Part shown: positions 34,801 to 43,075 of the stretch, piece after piece
How the letters are laid out: each line of letters opens with the position of its first letter
Position numbering within the stretch: position 1 is the stretch's first letter
Position numbers and translations under genes: made by a program
Assembly: GCF_900129425.1 (NCBI RefSeq)
Contig: NZ_LT670817.1
Coordinates: forward strand, 4,588,001-4,652,000
Direction of reading: 5' to 3'
Origin: Bradyrhizobium erythrophlei
GTDB taxonomy: Bacteria > Pseudomonadota > Alphaproteobacteria > Rhizobiales > Xanthobacteraceae
Length of the DNA: 64,000 nucleotides
The notes under the pieces: generated by a model
The model's input: only the letters and a program-made list of their open reading frames with translations
Told to the model about the DNA's origin: nothing
Databases searched by the model: none

Positions 34801-35336
34801 CCGAACAGGCTCGCCAGCCGGTCGCAGCGCACGGCCGCAAGCGCGGCGTGGTCGGCATTGATCGCCAGCGAGATCGGCCCGTCCGGGCCCCCGGTCAGGA
34901 CGATCAGGTCCTCGGCGTCGCCTTCCAGCCATTCGAACTTGATGTGGGGGGACTGATGGATCGGAGTTTCCAGGAACGCCCGCGAATTCAGCCGCATCAG
35001 GCTGCGATAGCCGCGCTCGCGCGCCGCCAGCAGCACGATCCGCGCCGGCGCCGCGGCCAGCGCATTGCGCGCGCTCGGGTCCTGGTCGCCGAAATCGACC
35101 GCCAGCTCGCAGCCGATGATCGGCTGGAGGCCGTAGCCGGCCATCTTGTCGGAGAATTCCAGCGCCCCGAACATGTTGTCGGTGTCGGTCAGCGCCAGCG
35201 CCGGCTGGCGGTCGGCTTTCGCCAGCTCGCCGAGCTTCTGAATCTTGATCGACCCCTTCAGCAGCGAATAGGCCGAATGGACGTGGAGATGGACAAATCC
35301 GGCATTGGATGGGGTTGCCGAAGGCTTTTGCATCAT
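31803..35336 (-). CDS. dnaE: DNA polymerase III alpha subunit
   Basis: This 1177-residue replicative polymerase of the C family starts with the PHP domain (FVHLHVHSAYSLLKGSIKI). Palm catalytic residues lie in VSMPDFDIDFCQDRRGEVID and the preceding GPGRGSGAGSLVAYALTI. Fingers with GFNKSHAAAYALVSYQTAYM, a tandem HhH, an OB-fold region and the C-terminal tau-binding part follow. Its length is typical of the DnaE1 type that copies the chromosome; the shorter ImuB-linked DnaE2 is not this gene. Two adjacent ATG codons begin the gene. Confidence 0.95.
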   Translation of the reverse strand: MMQKPSATPSNAGFVHLHVHSAYSLLKGSIKIQKLGELAKADRQPALALTDTDNMFGALEFSDKMAGYGLQPIIGCELAVDFGDQDPSARNALAAAPARIVLLAARERGYRSLMRLNSRAFLETPIHQSPHIKFEWLEGDAEDLIVLTGGPDGPISLAINADHAALAAVRCDRLASLFGDRLYIELQRHGLEKERRAEAGLIDLAYAKGLPVVATNEPYFATADDYEAHDALLCIASGRLVAETDREQLTPDHRFKTRAEMAVLFADVPEALASTVEIAERCAFRPLTRKPILPRFTVGAGAGAADAESDEAVELRRQAEEGLSNRLKVHGLSPGSSEEDYRARLAFEIDVITRMNYAGYFLIVADFIKWAKAEGIPVGPGRGSGAGSLVAYALTITDLDPIRFGLLFERFLNPERVSMPDFDIDFCQDRRGEVIDYVQQRYGRDQVAQIITFGTLQARGVLRDVGRVLQMPYGQVDKLTKLVPQNPAAPVTLAAAIASEPKLQAFRDEDPVVARAFDIAQRLEGLTRHASTHAAGIVIADRPLSELVPLYRDPKSDMPVTQFNMKWVEPAGLVKFDFLGLKTLTVLDVAVKLLKQREIDIDLATLPLDDAASYQMLARGDVVGVFQVESQGMRRALVDMRPDRFEDIIALVALYRPGPMANIPTYCARKHGDEEPEYLHPMLEPILKETFGVIIYQEQVMQIAQVMAGYSLGEADLLRRAMGKKIRSEMEKQRAGFVAGAVKNGVSKGQADTIFELLAKFADYGFNKSHAAAYALVSYQTAYMKAHYPVEFLAASMTLDLSNTDKLSEFRAEAQRLGIKVEAPSVNRSGPTFEVSDRTIYYALAGLKGVGHQAVELIVEARKEGLFTSLADFASRVNPRAINKRVIESLAAAGAFDALDSNRARVFAGADAILAACQRSHEAATMGQNDMFGGAADAPTIMLPQVEPWLPAERLRREYDAIGFFLSGHPLDDYATVLKRLRVQSWAEFSRAVKTGATAGKVAATVVSRMERRTKTGNKMGIMGLSDPTGHFEAVLFSEGLAQYRDVLEPGAAVLLQLGAELQGEDVRARVLHAEPLDAAAAKTQKGLRIFVRDTRSLESIAKRLQMPEAGQGSPGRGPQPKPVAAVTGAADGDVSLVLMLDLETEVEMKLPGRFKVSPQIAGAIKAVSGVVDVQTL

Positions 35337-35500
35337 GGACTTCTGGGGTCACTGGGCTTGAGGGAGCGGAAGCCGCCGTAAAGGCCGACTCGCCCCGCAA
35401 TGGTGGTGCCTCAGAGCTGTGGTGTCCACGCCGAACGCGCAATTGTGGCTCGCCGTCCGGCTTTTCCCCAGGCCGCAGGACCTGCCCCAGGAGTCGGTTC

Positions 35501-35599
35501 TCAAAGCTGGGGAATTAGCTGCGCCCAGACCGCGATCATCCCAACAAACAGCGTAATCGACGCCAGCGCCGCCGCCTCTTCCATGAAAACCTTCAACAT
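35501..35599 (-). CDS. Very small membrane protein
   Basis: This 32-residue peptide starts MLKVFMEEAAALASITLFVG and ends in a polar AQLIPQL. It has one membrane helix (about 10-26). A strong AGGGGG ribosome site lies 5-6 bp upstream of the ATG at 35599, which is rare by chance. I recall a near-identical peptide in Bradyrhizobium genomes, though from memory only. The role is unknown; it lies upstream of dnaE on the same strand. Confidence 0.5.
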   Translation of the reverse strand: MLKVFMEEAAALASITLFVGMIAVWAQLIPQL

Positions 35600-35850
35600 G
35601 CCGGCCCCCTGAACATAAGAAGAACATTGTTCCCAGTTTGTTCTAGGAGTCAAGGGCCGGTAGTGGGTCAGTCTGGAATCTGGTCCCAAAATAAGGGGCT
35701 TGGTTAATCCGGCTCCCGTCCGCCTGCTGGCGCTGCGAGTGCGGGGATGGGGAGCGGAACCTTAGCCATAGTCACGGCCTCCGCGAGCATCCTGGCTGCC
35801 ACCTTTCTCCGGCACGCATTCGAAAAGCGTAAGGAGGAAAAATACCGGAG

Positions 35851-36054
35851 ATGGCAGGCTCAATCTTTTGGGGCATGGTTCCTTTTGGAGTAGTCGCTGT
35901 GAGGCGGCAACGGGATTTCTCCAATGCGAATACAAAACTCTCTTTGGGCGCTGTCGGCGCTGCCTTCGGTACGGCTGCTTTCATTTGGCTCGGATATATC
36001 GTGCGTCAAGCAGGTGTTCAGACAGAAAAGGGGGGCTTCAATGCAAAACGATAA
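35851..36054 (+). CDS. Possible small membrane protein
   Basis: This 67-residue frame starts MAGSIFWGMVPFGVVAVRRQ. A good AAGGAGG sequence lies upstream, though its distance to this ATG (about 15 bp) is long. Two hydrophobic segments (3-16, 32-48) are separated by a polar basic loop, so a small two-helix membrane protein is plausible. No family is recognised and a minus-strand frame overlaps. I would call it tentative. Confidence 0.35.
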   Translation: MAGSIFWGMVPFGVVAVRRQRDFSNANTKLSLGAVGAAFGTAAFIWLGYIVRQAGVQTEKGGFNAKR

Positions 36055-36453
36055 ACCGGCACAGTTGGCAGCGAGGTAGAAGCATTTCCTAGCAGAACGG
36101 ACATTCAGTTCAGCGTATGGCCATAGGAAATGGTCGCTCCACCAGATGGTCGATGCCCGTTGAACGGCGTCGGCTGTGATCGTCGGGCCTGGCGGAAGAT
36201 GATTTTATCTGGCGTGTTCTAACAGCCACGCCCGCGATTTTTCTTCGATCTACCGCGGTTCGTCACACTCTTTTTTCAAATCCAAAAATCGTATCGACGT
36301 CCCCGCAACGTCACAGAACGCTCACGGAATGGCGCTGCCGGATTGCGTATTACGGGTACGCAAAATCGTGAGTTGACGGCAACCCGTGCGTCCGGCTTGG
36401 GTTACCTCCAAGGAATCGATTGAGCAAACGGCTGCGGCCAACACGGAGGTTTC
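36055..36453. other. Intergenic region upstream of the DUF3551 genes
   Basis: About 400 bp with lower GC than the surroundings. No coding frame, RNA gene or repeat is convincing. The part near 36400 should hold the promoter of the first DUF3551 gene, whose ribosome site (ACGGAGG) lies just before 36454. Confidence 0.4.
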
Positions 36454-36729
36454 ATGCGTAACGTCATTTTGGCTTTGCTGGCCGCGAGCGGACTGGCCAT
36501 GGTGGGCACTGCACCGGCTTCAGCCGTCGGCACCCGCTATCCGTTTTGCATTCAGGGCGACGAATATCCGGGACTGAGCAATTGCACCTTCACCAGCTAT
36601 GAACAGTGCGAGGCCAGCGCTTCGGGGCGTCGTCTCTATTGCATGGCCAATCCCTATTACAACGCCGGTAGCGAGCCGCGCGGCAACAAAGGCCGTAATC
36701 GCACCACCTCCGTCTATCCCTCCTACTGA
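36454..36729 (+). CDS. Secreted DUF3551 protein (copy 1)
   Basis: This 91-residue protein has a signal peptide (MRNVILALLAASGLAMVGTA, cleavage near APASA). The mature DUF3551 pattern has YPFCIQG, then CTFTSYEQCEASASGR and YCMANPYY, with four cysteines that probably form two disulfides. DUF3551 is abundant in Bradyrhizobium and has no known role; export is clear. It is the first of three tandem members on the same strand. Confidence 0.8.
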   Translation: MRNVILALLAASGLAMVGTAPASAVGTRYPFCIQGDEYPGLSNCTFTSYEQCEASASGRRLYCMANPYYNAGSEPRGNKGRNRTTSVYPSY

Positions 36730-36856
36730 ACAAAACGGCGCCGCCGAATTCGCACGACCCGGCCTGCAACGCGCGAACGTGAATTGACTGGAAGCCGTGA
36801 ACTCGGTCTGCTTGCGGACGAGGGACAGCGTGCGAAACCGAAAACGGAGGAGACCA

Positions 36857-37123
36857 ATGCGTAGGGCATCTTGGGCACTGGTCGTTTGCTGCGCCGCCTC
36901 GGTCATCAGCACGCTGCCTGCCGCGGCGCGGGATTTGCCGTTCTGCATCAAGGGTTGCGATTTTGAAGGTGGCGGCGGGGTGGGCGACTGCAGCTTTATG
37001 ACTTATCAGCAGTGCCAGGCCACTGCTTCCGGCCTGACCGCCACTTGCGCGGCAAACCCCTATTACAGCGCCAAGGCCGAACTGCAGCCTAATCGCGCCC
37101 GTATGTCGCGGCGTAAATTCTGA
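36857..37123 (+). CDS. Secreted DUF3551 protein (copy 2)
   Basis: This 88-residue protein starts MRRASWALVVCCAASVISTL at 36857, after an ACGGAGGAG ribosome site; the in-frame ATG 20 codons earlier would add a polar leader. The signal peptide ends near PAAARD. The mature part has LPFCIKGCDF, a Gly-rich insertion, CSFMTYQQCQATASGL and CAANPYY. It carries two more cysteines than copy 1. Its stop overlaps the start of copy 3 (TGATG), so those two are coupled. Confidence 0.78.
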   Translation: MRRASWALVVCCAASVISTLPAAARDLPFCIKGCDFEGGGGVGDCSFMTYQQCQATASGLTATCAANPYYSAKAELQPNRARMSRRKF

Positions 37124-37383
37124 TGCGCCTTCCCGCCTTGGCGATTTCGGCGATCGGAGCGCTCTCGGCGGCAACGCCGGCACGGGCACAGACCTACGAC
37201 CCTCATTATCCGGTTTGTCTGCACGTCTATGGTGTGCCCACCTACTACGAATGCCGCTACACCACGCTGGCCCAGTGCGGGCAATCCGCTTCCGGCCGCG
37301 CGGCCCAGTGCGTCGTCAATCCATATTTGGCGAACGCTGGAGCGCCGGTGGGACCGCGGCACCGCCATCGCCACGTCTACTAG
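37123..37383 (+). CDS. Secreted DUF3551 protein (copy 3)
   Basis: This 86-residue protein has a short signal peptide (MRLPALAISAIGALSAATPA). The mature part shows YPVCLHVYG, CRYTTLAQCGQSASGR, CVVNPYL and a basic His-rich tail (RHRHRHVY) that could bind metal. The ATG shares a base with the stop of copy 2. It differs most from the others in the tail and lacks the extended Cys pattern. It ends 7 bp before the convergent lolD gene. Confidence 0.78.
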   Translation: MRLPALAISAIGALSAATPARAQTYDPHYPVCLHVYGVPTYYECRYTTLAQCGQSASGRAAQCVVNPYLANAGAPVGPRHRHRHVY

Positions 37384-37389
37384 ACAAGA

Positions 37390-38088
37390 TTAATCCAGCT
37401 CGACGACCTGACCGTCCACCAGCGACACCCGGCGGTCCATCCGGCCCGCCAGTTCCATGTTGTGCGTCGCGATCAGCATCGCCACCCGGGTCGCCTTGAC
37501 CAATTGCATGAGCGCGTGAAACACGTGGTCCGCGGTATTCGGATCGAGGTTTCCGGTCGGCTCGTCCGCCAGCAGCGCCCGCGGCGCATTGGCGACCGCG
37601 CGCGCGATCGCCACCCGCTGCTGCTCGCCGCCCGACAGTTCCGCCGGGCGGTGCTTGATGCGATCGCCCAAGCCCAGATAGGCGAGGATTTCGGTGGCGC
37701 GTTTGACGGTCTCGGCGCGCTTGAGGCCGCGGATCATCTGCGGCAGCATGACGTTTTCCAGCGCGGAGAACTCCGGCAGCAGCCGGTGCGATTGATAGAC
37801 GAAGCCGATATCGGTGCGGCGGATCTGGGTCCGCTCGACGTCGGATAATCCCGAAGTCGCCGTGCCGCCGATATACACTTCGCCGTCATCGGGACTTTCG
37901 AGCAGGCCGGCGATATGCAGCAGCGTCGATTTGCCCGCCCCCGACGGCGCCACCAGCGCGACCGACTGGCCCGCCCACAGCGCGAGCTTGGCGCCGTTGA
38001 GGATCGTCAGCGTCGTCTCCCCTTGCGTGTACTGACGCTTTATCTCGTGGAGATAGACGACCGGCACATCTTCCGCCCCCTGCTCCAT
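37390..38088 (-). CDS. lolD: Lipoprotein-releasing ABC transporter ATPase LolD
   Basis: This 232-residue ATPase powers release of outer-membrane lipoproteins from the inner membrane. Start MEQGAEDVPVVYLHEIKRQY (38088), since earlier frames overlap lolE. Walker A is APSGAGKSTLLH (Ala before Pro rather than the usual Gly), Q-loop YQSHRLLPEF, signature LSGGEQQRVAIARA, Walker B ALLADEPTGNLD, and the H-loop IATHN. It follows lolE by 7 bp. Confidence 0.92.
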   Translation of the reverse strand: MEQGAEDVPVVYLHEIKRQYTQGETTLTILNGAKLALWAGQSVALVAPSGAGKSTLLHIAGLLESPDDGEVYIGGTATSGLSDVERTQIRRTDIGFVYQSHRLLPEFSALENVMLPQMIRGLKRAETVKRATEILAYLGLGDRIKHRPAELSGGEQQRVAIARAVANAPRALLADEPTGNLDPNTADHVFHALMQLVKATRVAMLIATHNMELAGRMDRRVSLVDGQVVELD

Positions 38089-38095
38089 CTGTCCC

Positions 38096-39376
38096 TCACT
38101 CGTACCGGAGCGCTTCGACGGGATCGAGGCGAGCGGCACGCCACGACGGATACAGCGTGGCGAGGAAAGACAGCGTCAGCGCCATGATCACGACCGCGCT
38201 GGTCTCGCCGAAATCAATCTCGGCCGGCAGCTTGGAGAGAAAGTAAAGCTCCGGCGAAAACAATTCGGTGTTGGTCAGCCAGGACAGGAACTGCCGAATC
38301 GATTCGATATTCAGGCAAATCAGCATGCCGACCAAAAACCCGGTCAGCGTCCCAACCACGCCGATCGCGGCACCCGTGATCAGGAATATCCGCATGATCG
38401 ACCCTTGCGACGCGCCCATGGTGCGCAGGATCGCGATGTCGCTGCCCTTGTCCTTCACCAGCATGATCAGGCCGGAGACGATATTGAGCGCCGCGACCAG
38501 CACGATCATCGTGAGGATCAGAAACATCACGTTGCGCTCGACCTGCAGCGCATTGAAGAAGGTCGAATTGCGCTGCCGCCAGTCTACCAGGAACACCGGC
38601 CGTCCGGCCGCTTCGGTCACGGTCTTGCGGAAGGTGTCGATCTTGTCCGGATTGGTGGTGAACACCTCAATCGCGGTCACGTCATTGTTGCGATTGAAGT
38701 AGGCCTGCGCCTCCGCAAGCGGCATGAACACGAAGCTCGCATCGTACTCCGACATGCCGATCTCGAACACCGCCGTGATCTTGTACGGCTTGATGCGCGG
38801 TGTGGTGCCCATCGGGGTCACCGCACCGCGCGGCGCCACCAGAGTGATGGTGTCGCCGGCATGCAGCGACAGCGTATCGGCAAGCCTTCGGCCGATCGCG
38901 ACGCCCTGCCCCTCGTCGAACCCTTCGAGTGTGCCCTGCTTGATGTTCTTGGCGATCGAGGTGAGGTTATTCAGGTCGTCGGCGCGAATGCCGCGAACGA
39001 ACACACCGGACGCATTGAACGGCGAGGATGCGAGCGCCTGGCCATCAACGACCGGCGCCGCCAGCCGGATGCCCGCGACCTGGCTGATGCGCTCGGCGAC
39101 GTCCTTCCAGTCGGTTAGCGGCGATTCCAGCGGCTGCACCAACAGATGGCCGTTGAGGCCGAGAATCTTGTCCAGCAATTCCTTGCGGAAGCCGTTCATC
39201 ACGGCCATCACGATGATCAGCGTGGCGACGCCAAGCATGATGCCCAGGAAGGAGAAACCGGCGATGACGGAGATAAATCCTTCCTTGCGACGTGCCCGCA
39301 AATAGCGTCCCGACAGCAGCCACTCGAATGGCGCGAAAGGTGGGGTTCGAATTGGCTCGCTCATGGATTCATCCAT
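38096..39376 (-). CDS. lolE: Lipoprotein-releasing ABC transporter permease (LolC/LolE type)
   Basis: This 426-residue membrane protein has one N-terminal helix (about 30-55), a large MacB-like periplasmic domain (60-280) and three C-terminal helices (about 285-415). Features are RRKEGFISVIAGFSFLGIM at the N-terminus and the cytoplasmic coupling loop RTMGASQGSIMRIFLITG. The single permease next to LolD suggests a homodimer; whether it is LolC, LolE or the merged LolF type cannot be told from sequence alone. The order proS-lolE-lolD-dnaE is standard in Rhizobiales. Confidence 0.88.
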   Translation of the reverse strand: MDESMSEPIRTPPFAPFEWLLSGRYLRARRKEGFISVIAGFSFLGIMLGVATLIIVMAVMNGFRKELLDKILGLNGHLLVQPLESPLTDWKDVAERISQVAGIRLAAPVVDGQALASSPFNASGVFVRGIRADDLNNLTSIAKNIKQGTLEGFDEGQGVAIGRRLADTLSLHAGDTITLVAPRGAVTPMGTTPRIKPYKITAVFEIGMSEYDASFVFMPLAEAQAYFNRNNDVTAIEVFTTNPDKIDTFRKTVTEAAGRPVFLVDWRQRNSTFFNALQVERNVMFLILTMIVLVAALNIVSGLIMLVKDKGSDIAILRTMGASQGSIMRIFLITGAAIGVVGTLTGFLVGMLICLNIESIRQFLSWLTNTELFSPELYFLSKLPAEIDFGETSAVVIMALTLSFLATLYPSWRAARLDPVEALRYE

Positions 39377-39450
39377 AGTCCGATTTTCACACGATTCGGG
39401 CTAATTGTAGCCGCAACTGCTGATATTCCGGCACGCGCGGTGGATAACCG

Positions 39451-40770
39451 TCACGAGGTCAGCCGCGCCACGACATCCGCCGGGCTGAGATTCTCGCGCG
39501 TCCCGTCGCTGCGCCGCTTCATCTCGATCTTGCCCTCGGCAAGCCCTTTCGGGCCGACCAAAATCTGCCAGGGAATACCGATCAGGTCGGCGGCAGCGAA
39601 TTTGGCGCCGGCGCGCTGGTCGGTGTCGTCGTACAGGACCTCGACGCCCTTGGCCGTCAGCTCGCGATAAAGCTGATCGCACGCCGCATCCGTGTCGGCG
39701 GCGCCCTGTTTCAAATTCAGGATCGCCGCCTTGAACGGGGCGACCGCCTCCGGCCATTTGATGCCGGCATCGTCATGGCAGGCCTCGATGATCGCGCCGA
39801 CCAGACGCGAGACGCCGACGCCGTAGGAACCACCATGGACCGCCTGTTCGGCGCCGTCAGCGCCCGCGACCAGCGCTTTCATCGTGTCCGAATACTTGGT
39901 GCCGAAGTAGAAGATCTGGCCGACCTCGATGCCCCTGGTGGTCACCTTCTTCTCGGCGGGCACTTCGCGGTCGAAACGGGCGGGATCGTGGACGTCCTCC
40001 GTCGCGGCATAGACCGAGGTCCATTGCTGGATGATCGGGGTGAGATCGCCATCATAATCGACCTCCTCGCCCGGCACCGGCAGATTGAGCACGTCGCTGT
40101 CGCAATAGACAGCGGATTCGCCGGTCTCCGCCAGCACGATGAATTCGTGGCTGAGGTCGCCGCCGATCGGACCGGTTTCGGCACGCATCGGGATCGCTTT
40201 CAATCCCATCCGCGCAAAAGTCCGCAAATAGGCGACGAACATCCTGTTGTAGGAGCGCCGCGCCGCGGCTTCGTCGATATCGAAGGAATACGCATCCTTC
40301 ATCAGAAATTCGCGGCCGCGCATGACACCGAAACGCGGGCGCTGCTCGTCGCGGAATTTCCACTGGATGTGATAGAGATTGAGCGGCAGGCTTTTGTACG
40401 ACTTCACATAGCTGCGAAAAATCTCGGTGATCATTTCCTCGTTGGTCGGACCAAACAGCAGCTCACGCTTGTGCCGGTCGGTGATGCGCAGCATCTCCGG
40501 ACCGTAGGCGTCGTAGCGGCCGCTTTCGCGCCAGAGGTCGGCCAGCTGCAGCGTCGGCATCAGCAGCTCGAGGGCCCCTGCCCGGTTTTGCTCCTCGCGG
40601 ACGATTTGTTCGATCTTCTTCAGCACCCGCAGACCCAACGGCAGCCAGGCATAGATGCCTGCCGCCTCCTGCCGAATCATGCCCGCGCGCAGCATCAGGC
40701 GATGCGAGACGATCTCGGCCTCTTTCGGATTCTCTTTCAGGATGGGCAGAAAGAACCGCGACAATCGCAT
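39451..40770 (-). CDS. proS: Prolyl-tRNA synthetase (short alphaproteobacterial form)
   Basis: A 439-residue class II synthetase from ATG 40770 (MRLSRFFLPILKENPKEAEI). Motif 1 lies around GIYAWLPLGLRVLKKIEQI, motif 2 is KFRDEQRPRFGVMRGREFLM and motif 3 GVSRLVGAIIE. The anticodon-binding domain follows (GIPWQILVGPKGLAEGKIEM). The YbaK-like editing insertion of about 180 residues found in E. coli ProS is absent, as normal for alphaproteobacteria, so Ala-tRNA-Pro would have to be cleared by a separate protein. Confidence 0.93.
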   Translation of the reverse strand: MRLSRFFLPILKENPKEAEIVSHRLMLRAGMIRQEAAGIYAWLPLGLRVLKKIEQIVREEQNRAGALELLMPTLQLADLWRESGRYDAYGPEMLRITDRHKRELLFGPTNEEMITEIFRSYVKSYKSLPLNLYHIQWKFRDEQRPRFGVMRGREFLMKDAYSFDIDEAAARRSYNRMFVAYLRTFARMGLKAIPMRAETGPIGGDLSHEFIVLAETGESAVYCDSDVLNLPVPGEEVDYDGDLTPIIQQWTSVYAATEDVHDPARFDREVPAEKKVTTRGIEVGQIFYFGTKYSDTMKALVAGADGAEQAVHGGSYGVGVSRLVGAIIEACHDDAGIKWPEAVAPFKAAILNLKQGAADTDAACDQLYRELTAKGVEVLYDDTDQRAGAKFAAADLIGIPWQILVGPKGLAEGKIEMKRRSDGTRENLSPADVVARLTS

Positions 40771-40850
40771 GGGACACCAGAAGAATCGGTCAAACACGGG
40801 GAGCCAGCAGTGAAACCGGATCGGGTGTAAAAACACAAGGGCGGGGATTA

Positions 40851-40878
40851 GGAAAAGCCGCTAAGGCAGCGGATTTCC
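40851..40878 (-). terminator. Probable terminator of the copper operon
   Basis: GGAAA (40851-40855) plus CCGCT (40858-40862) pair with AGCGG (40868-40872) plus TTTCC (40874-40878), with a small internal bulge and an AAGGC loop. It lies 87 bp downstream of the CopC-CopD stop on the minus strand and before proS. The T-rich side (GGCTTTTCC) is short, so the call is moderate. Confidence 0.4.
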
Positions 40879-40964
40879 TGTCGTTTTGCGGATCACATTG
40901 AGGGCGCGAATAAGGCGCGAGCGCGTCACAAACCGAGGGATGATGAAAAAACCTCAAGGGTCTT

Positions 40965-42536
40965 TCAGCGCGCCGGCACGTCGAAATCGTCCTCCAGCGT
41001 GATCTGCTGGAAGTCAGTGACCAGGGCGTCGATGCGCAGGTGCCAGCGGCCTGGATGGGGAATCGGGACATCGCGCAGGTGCCAATAGCCGTCGGCGCCG
41101 AGCGTGGCCCTGCGCTCCAGCGGTTCGATGCCGAGTTCGGGCAGGCTCAACGTCAGCGTGGCTTCCTTCGCTGACAGCGGACTAGCGTCACCGTTCATCA
41201 GTTGCACCACGAAACTGTCGCTGCCGACTTTCGCGGGTGAAACCAGAACCTGAAACATCGCGTTGTCCGTATGCATGTGGAGCCCTAGCGGCGGCTGGAC
41301 GGCCGCCGCGCGCGGCGGCGGCGTAAAGCGCCAGCCGGCGACAACGGCCAAAATTCCTGCCACCACCATGCATTCGATCAGGATCGATTGAATCAGCGGT
41401 CGCGTGTTGAGGTGATCGAAGGCGAGCGCGGGTGTAAGTCGGAAGCGGTTGAGCGCCGCAAGTCCCAGCAGCGCCACAACCAGCGTTAGTTTGATCGACA
41501 GGATGATCCCGTATTTGGTCTCCACCAGCGCGCGAAAGCTCTCCATCTGCGCGATCGCGAGCGCAAGCCCGGCCAGCAACAGGACGGCCACGACCGGCAC
41601 CGCGCCGCGTGAAAACCGGTTCAACACCGGAAGCAGCGCGGGTGTCGGCCTCCACGTCATCGCAACCAGCGGCACCAGCGCGCCGACCCAGAAGGCAACG
41701 CCGACGCCGTGGAGGAACACCAAAGGCCGCGTCGCCCATTGTGGCGGCGCGGTGGCAGCGTGACCGCTAGCTGCCAGTGAAAACCCGGCGCCGGCTATCG
41801 CCAGGACCGACAGCGTGCGCGCAACGCGCACCGACCGATTTCGTTGCGCGACGAAGCCTGCGGCCATCGCCGCCACTGCGATCAGCAGCGATGGGCCGAG
41901 ACTGGTGGCCAGCGCGGCCTTCCACGGCGTCGATATCAAAATGTCTGGCAGCGGAAGATCCAGCACATCGAGGCCATCAAGCCCCAGCGAGGCCGCCGCG
42001 CTGAACAGACCGACCACCGTGGCGGCGATGATCGCCGTCGAGCCGGAGCGTGTCTGTCCGACCCAGGTTGCAAAAAACGCCCCGCCGACCCCCACGAACA
42101 GCCCGAGATAAACGCCGATCCGCGCCAACCAGATCAGGCCACTAACAGACCCGGCGTTTGTCGGGATCGCCGCGGCTCCCGTCACGGCGCCGATCGAAAA
42201 CAGCATCGAACCCGCGACCGGGTGTCCGTCTGCCGAGATCACGCGATAGCTCACGACCTGGGTGCCACGCGGCAGGTTCTCCGGCAGGGTGATAACGATG
42301 GTTTCGTCGCTGGCGCGCACAGCGGCATCGTCACGCGTCCTGCCGGCGGCATCGATCAGACGGATCACGGCCGGCGTCACCGCCTCATTGAATCGCAATT
42401 GCACGGTCTTCGGTGTCTGCGCCAAGACACTGCCGTCGCCGGGTTCCGTCGAGACCAACGAAGCATGCGCGGATGCAACCGTGGCGAAACAGAGAACCGA
42501 CAGCAGTGCCACCAGGCCGGCGATCAGGCGCATCAT
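40965..42536 (-). CDS. CopC-CopD fusion protein (periplasmic/inner-membrane copper protein)
   Basis: This 523-residue fusion has a signal peptide ending ATVASA, after which the mature protein starts at His (HASLVSTEPGDG). The CopC domain follows to about 125, with DGHPVAGSMLFSI giving the second His of the copper brace. About eight CopD-type membrane helices run from 145 to 400. A C-terminal periplasmic beta-domain of about 115 residues (LGLHMHTDNAMFQVLVSPAK) resembles FixH/YtkA-like folds. Such fusions move copper from periplasm to cytosol. It is 9 bp downstream of the DUF1775 gene. Confidence 0.88.
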   Translation of the reverse strand: MMRLIAGLVALLSVLCFATVASAHASLVSTEPGDGSVLAQTPKTVQLRFNEAVTPAVIRLIDAAGRTRDDAAVRASDETIVITLPENLPRGTQVVSYRVISADGHPVAGSMLFSIGAVTGAAAIPTNAGSVSGLIWLARIGVYLGLFVGVGGAFFATWVGQTRSGSTAIIAATVVGLFSAAASLGLDGLDVLDLPLPDILISTPWKAALATSLGPSLLIAVAAMAAGFVAQRNRSVRVARTLSVLAIAGAGFSLAASGHAATAPPQWATRPLVFLHGVGVAFWVGALVPLVAMTWRPTPALLPVLNRFSRGAVPVVAVLLLAGLALAIAQMESFRALVETKYGIILSIKLTLVVALLGLAALNRFRLTPALAFDHLNTRPLIQSILIECMVVAGILAVVAGWRFTPPPRAAAVQPPLGLHMHTDNAMFQVLVSPAKVGSDSFVVQLMNGDASPLSAKEATLTLSLPELGIEPLERRATLGADGYWHLRDVPIPHPGRWHLRIDALVTDFQQITLEDDFDVPAR

Positions 42537-42545
42537 CCGAGCCGG

Positions 42546-43067
42546 TTAAGGTTTCGGCATCAGTTTGACACCTGGCGCCGGCGACTTGCTCTCATGGGCG
42601 CTGGCTTCGGCGGGAATGTCGATCCAGCGGCTGATCCCCTGCTCGCATTCCTGCACGGTGGGAAAATACAGTGTGGTGTTCGGCTTCAGAGTAGCGGTCA
42701 GATAAGTGCTGATGACGAACTCGTCGTAATTGTCATCGGACAGCTTGCCGCCGCTCCACACCACCTCCCTTACGCCATCCGACAATTTGGCGCCGTGATA
42801 GTCGTAATCGCCTGCGTATTTGCCCTTGATCGCCTCGACGTTCCAGCCGGGCTTCGGCATCGGCTTCACCGCGATCACGCCTTCGGGAATTTGAACGCGG
42901 ATCTTGATGGTGGCCGAACCGGCGCAACCGTGCGGCACGGCGAACACCGCTTTGTACGACGAACCAATCGTCGCCTCGCGGTTTTCCAGCGTGATATGCG
43001 CACTGGCGGGTGACGCCGCGAACGCGGCGATAGCAGCGAGAAACCACGAGTAGTTGGTTTTCGACAT
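42546..43067 (-). CDS. YcnI/DUF1775 copper-binding protein
   Basis: This 173-residue periplasmic protein starts at ATG 43067, with AGGCGG spaced well before it; a GTG four codons earlier overlaps the preceding stop. The signal peptide ends ASPASA, leaving His as first residue (HITLENREATIG). YcnI proteins bind Cu(II) with that N-terminal His, a Glu and a Trp; here Glu and the PKPGWNVEAI Trp are present. The order with PCuAC upstream and CopC-CopD downstream makes a copper-acquisition role likely. Confidence 0.85.
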   Translation of the reverse strand: MSKTNYSWFLAAIAAFAASPASAHITLENREATIGSSYKAVFAVPHGCAGSATIKIRVQIPEGVIAVKPMPKPGWNVEAIKGKYAGDYDYHGAKLSDGVREVVWSGGKLSDDNYDEFVISTYLTATLKPNTTLYFPTVQECEQGISRWIDIPAEASAHESKSPAPGVKLMPKP

Positions 43068-43075
43068 CACCCGCC

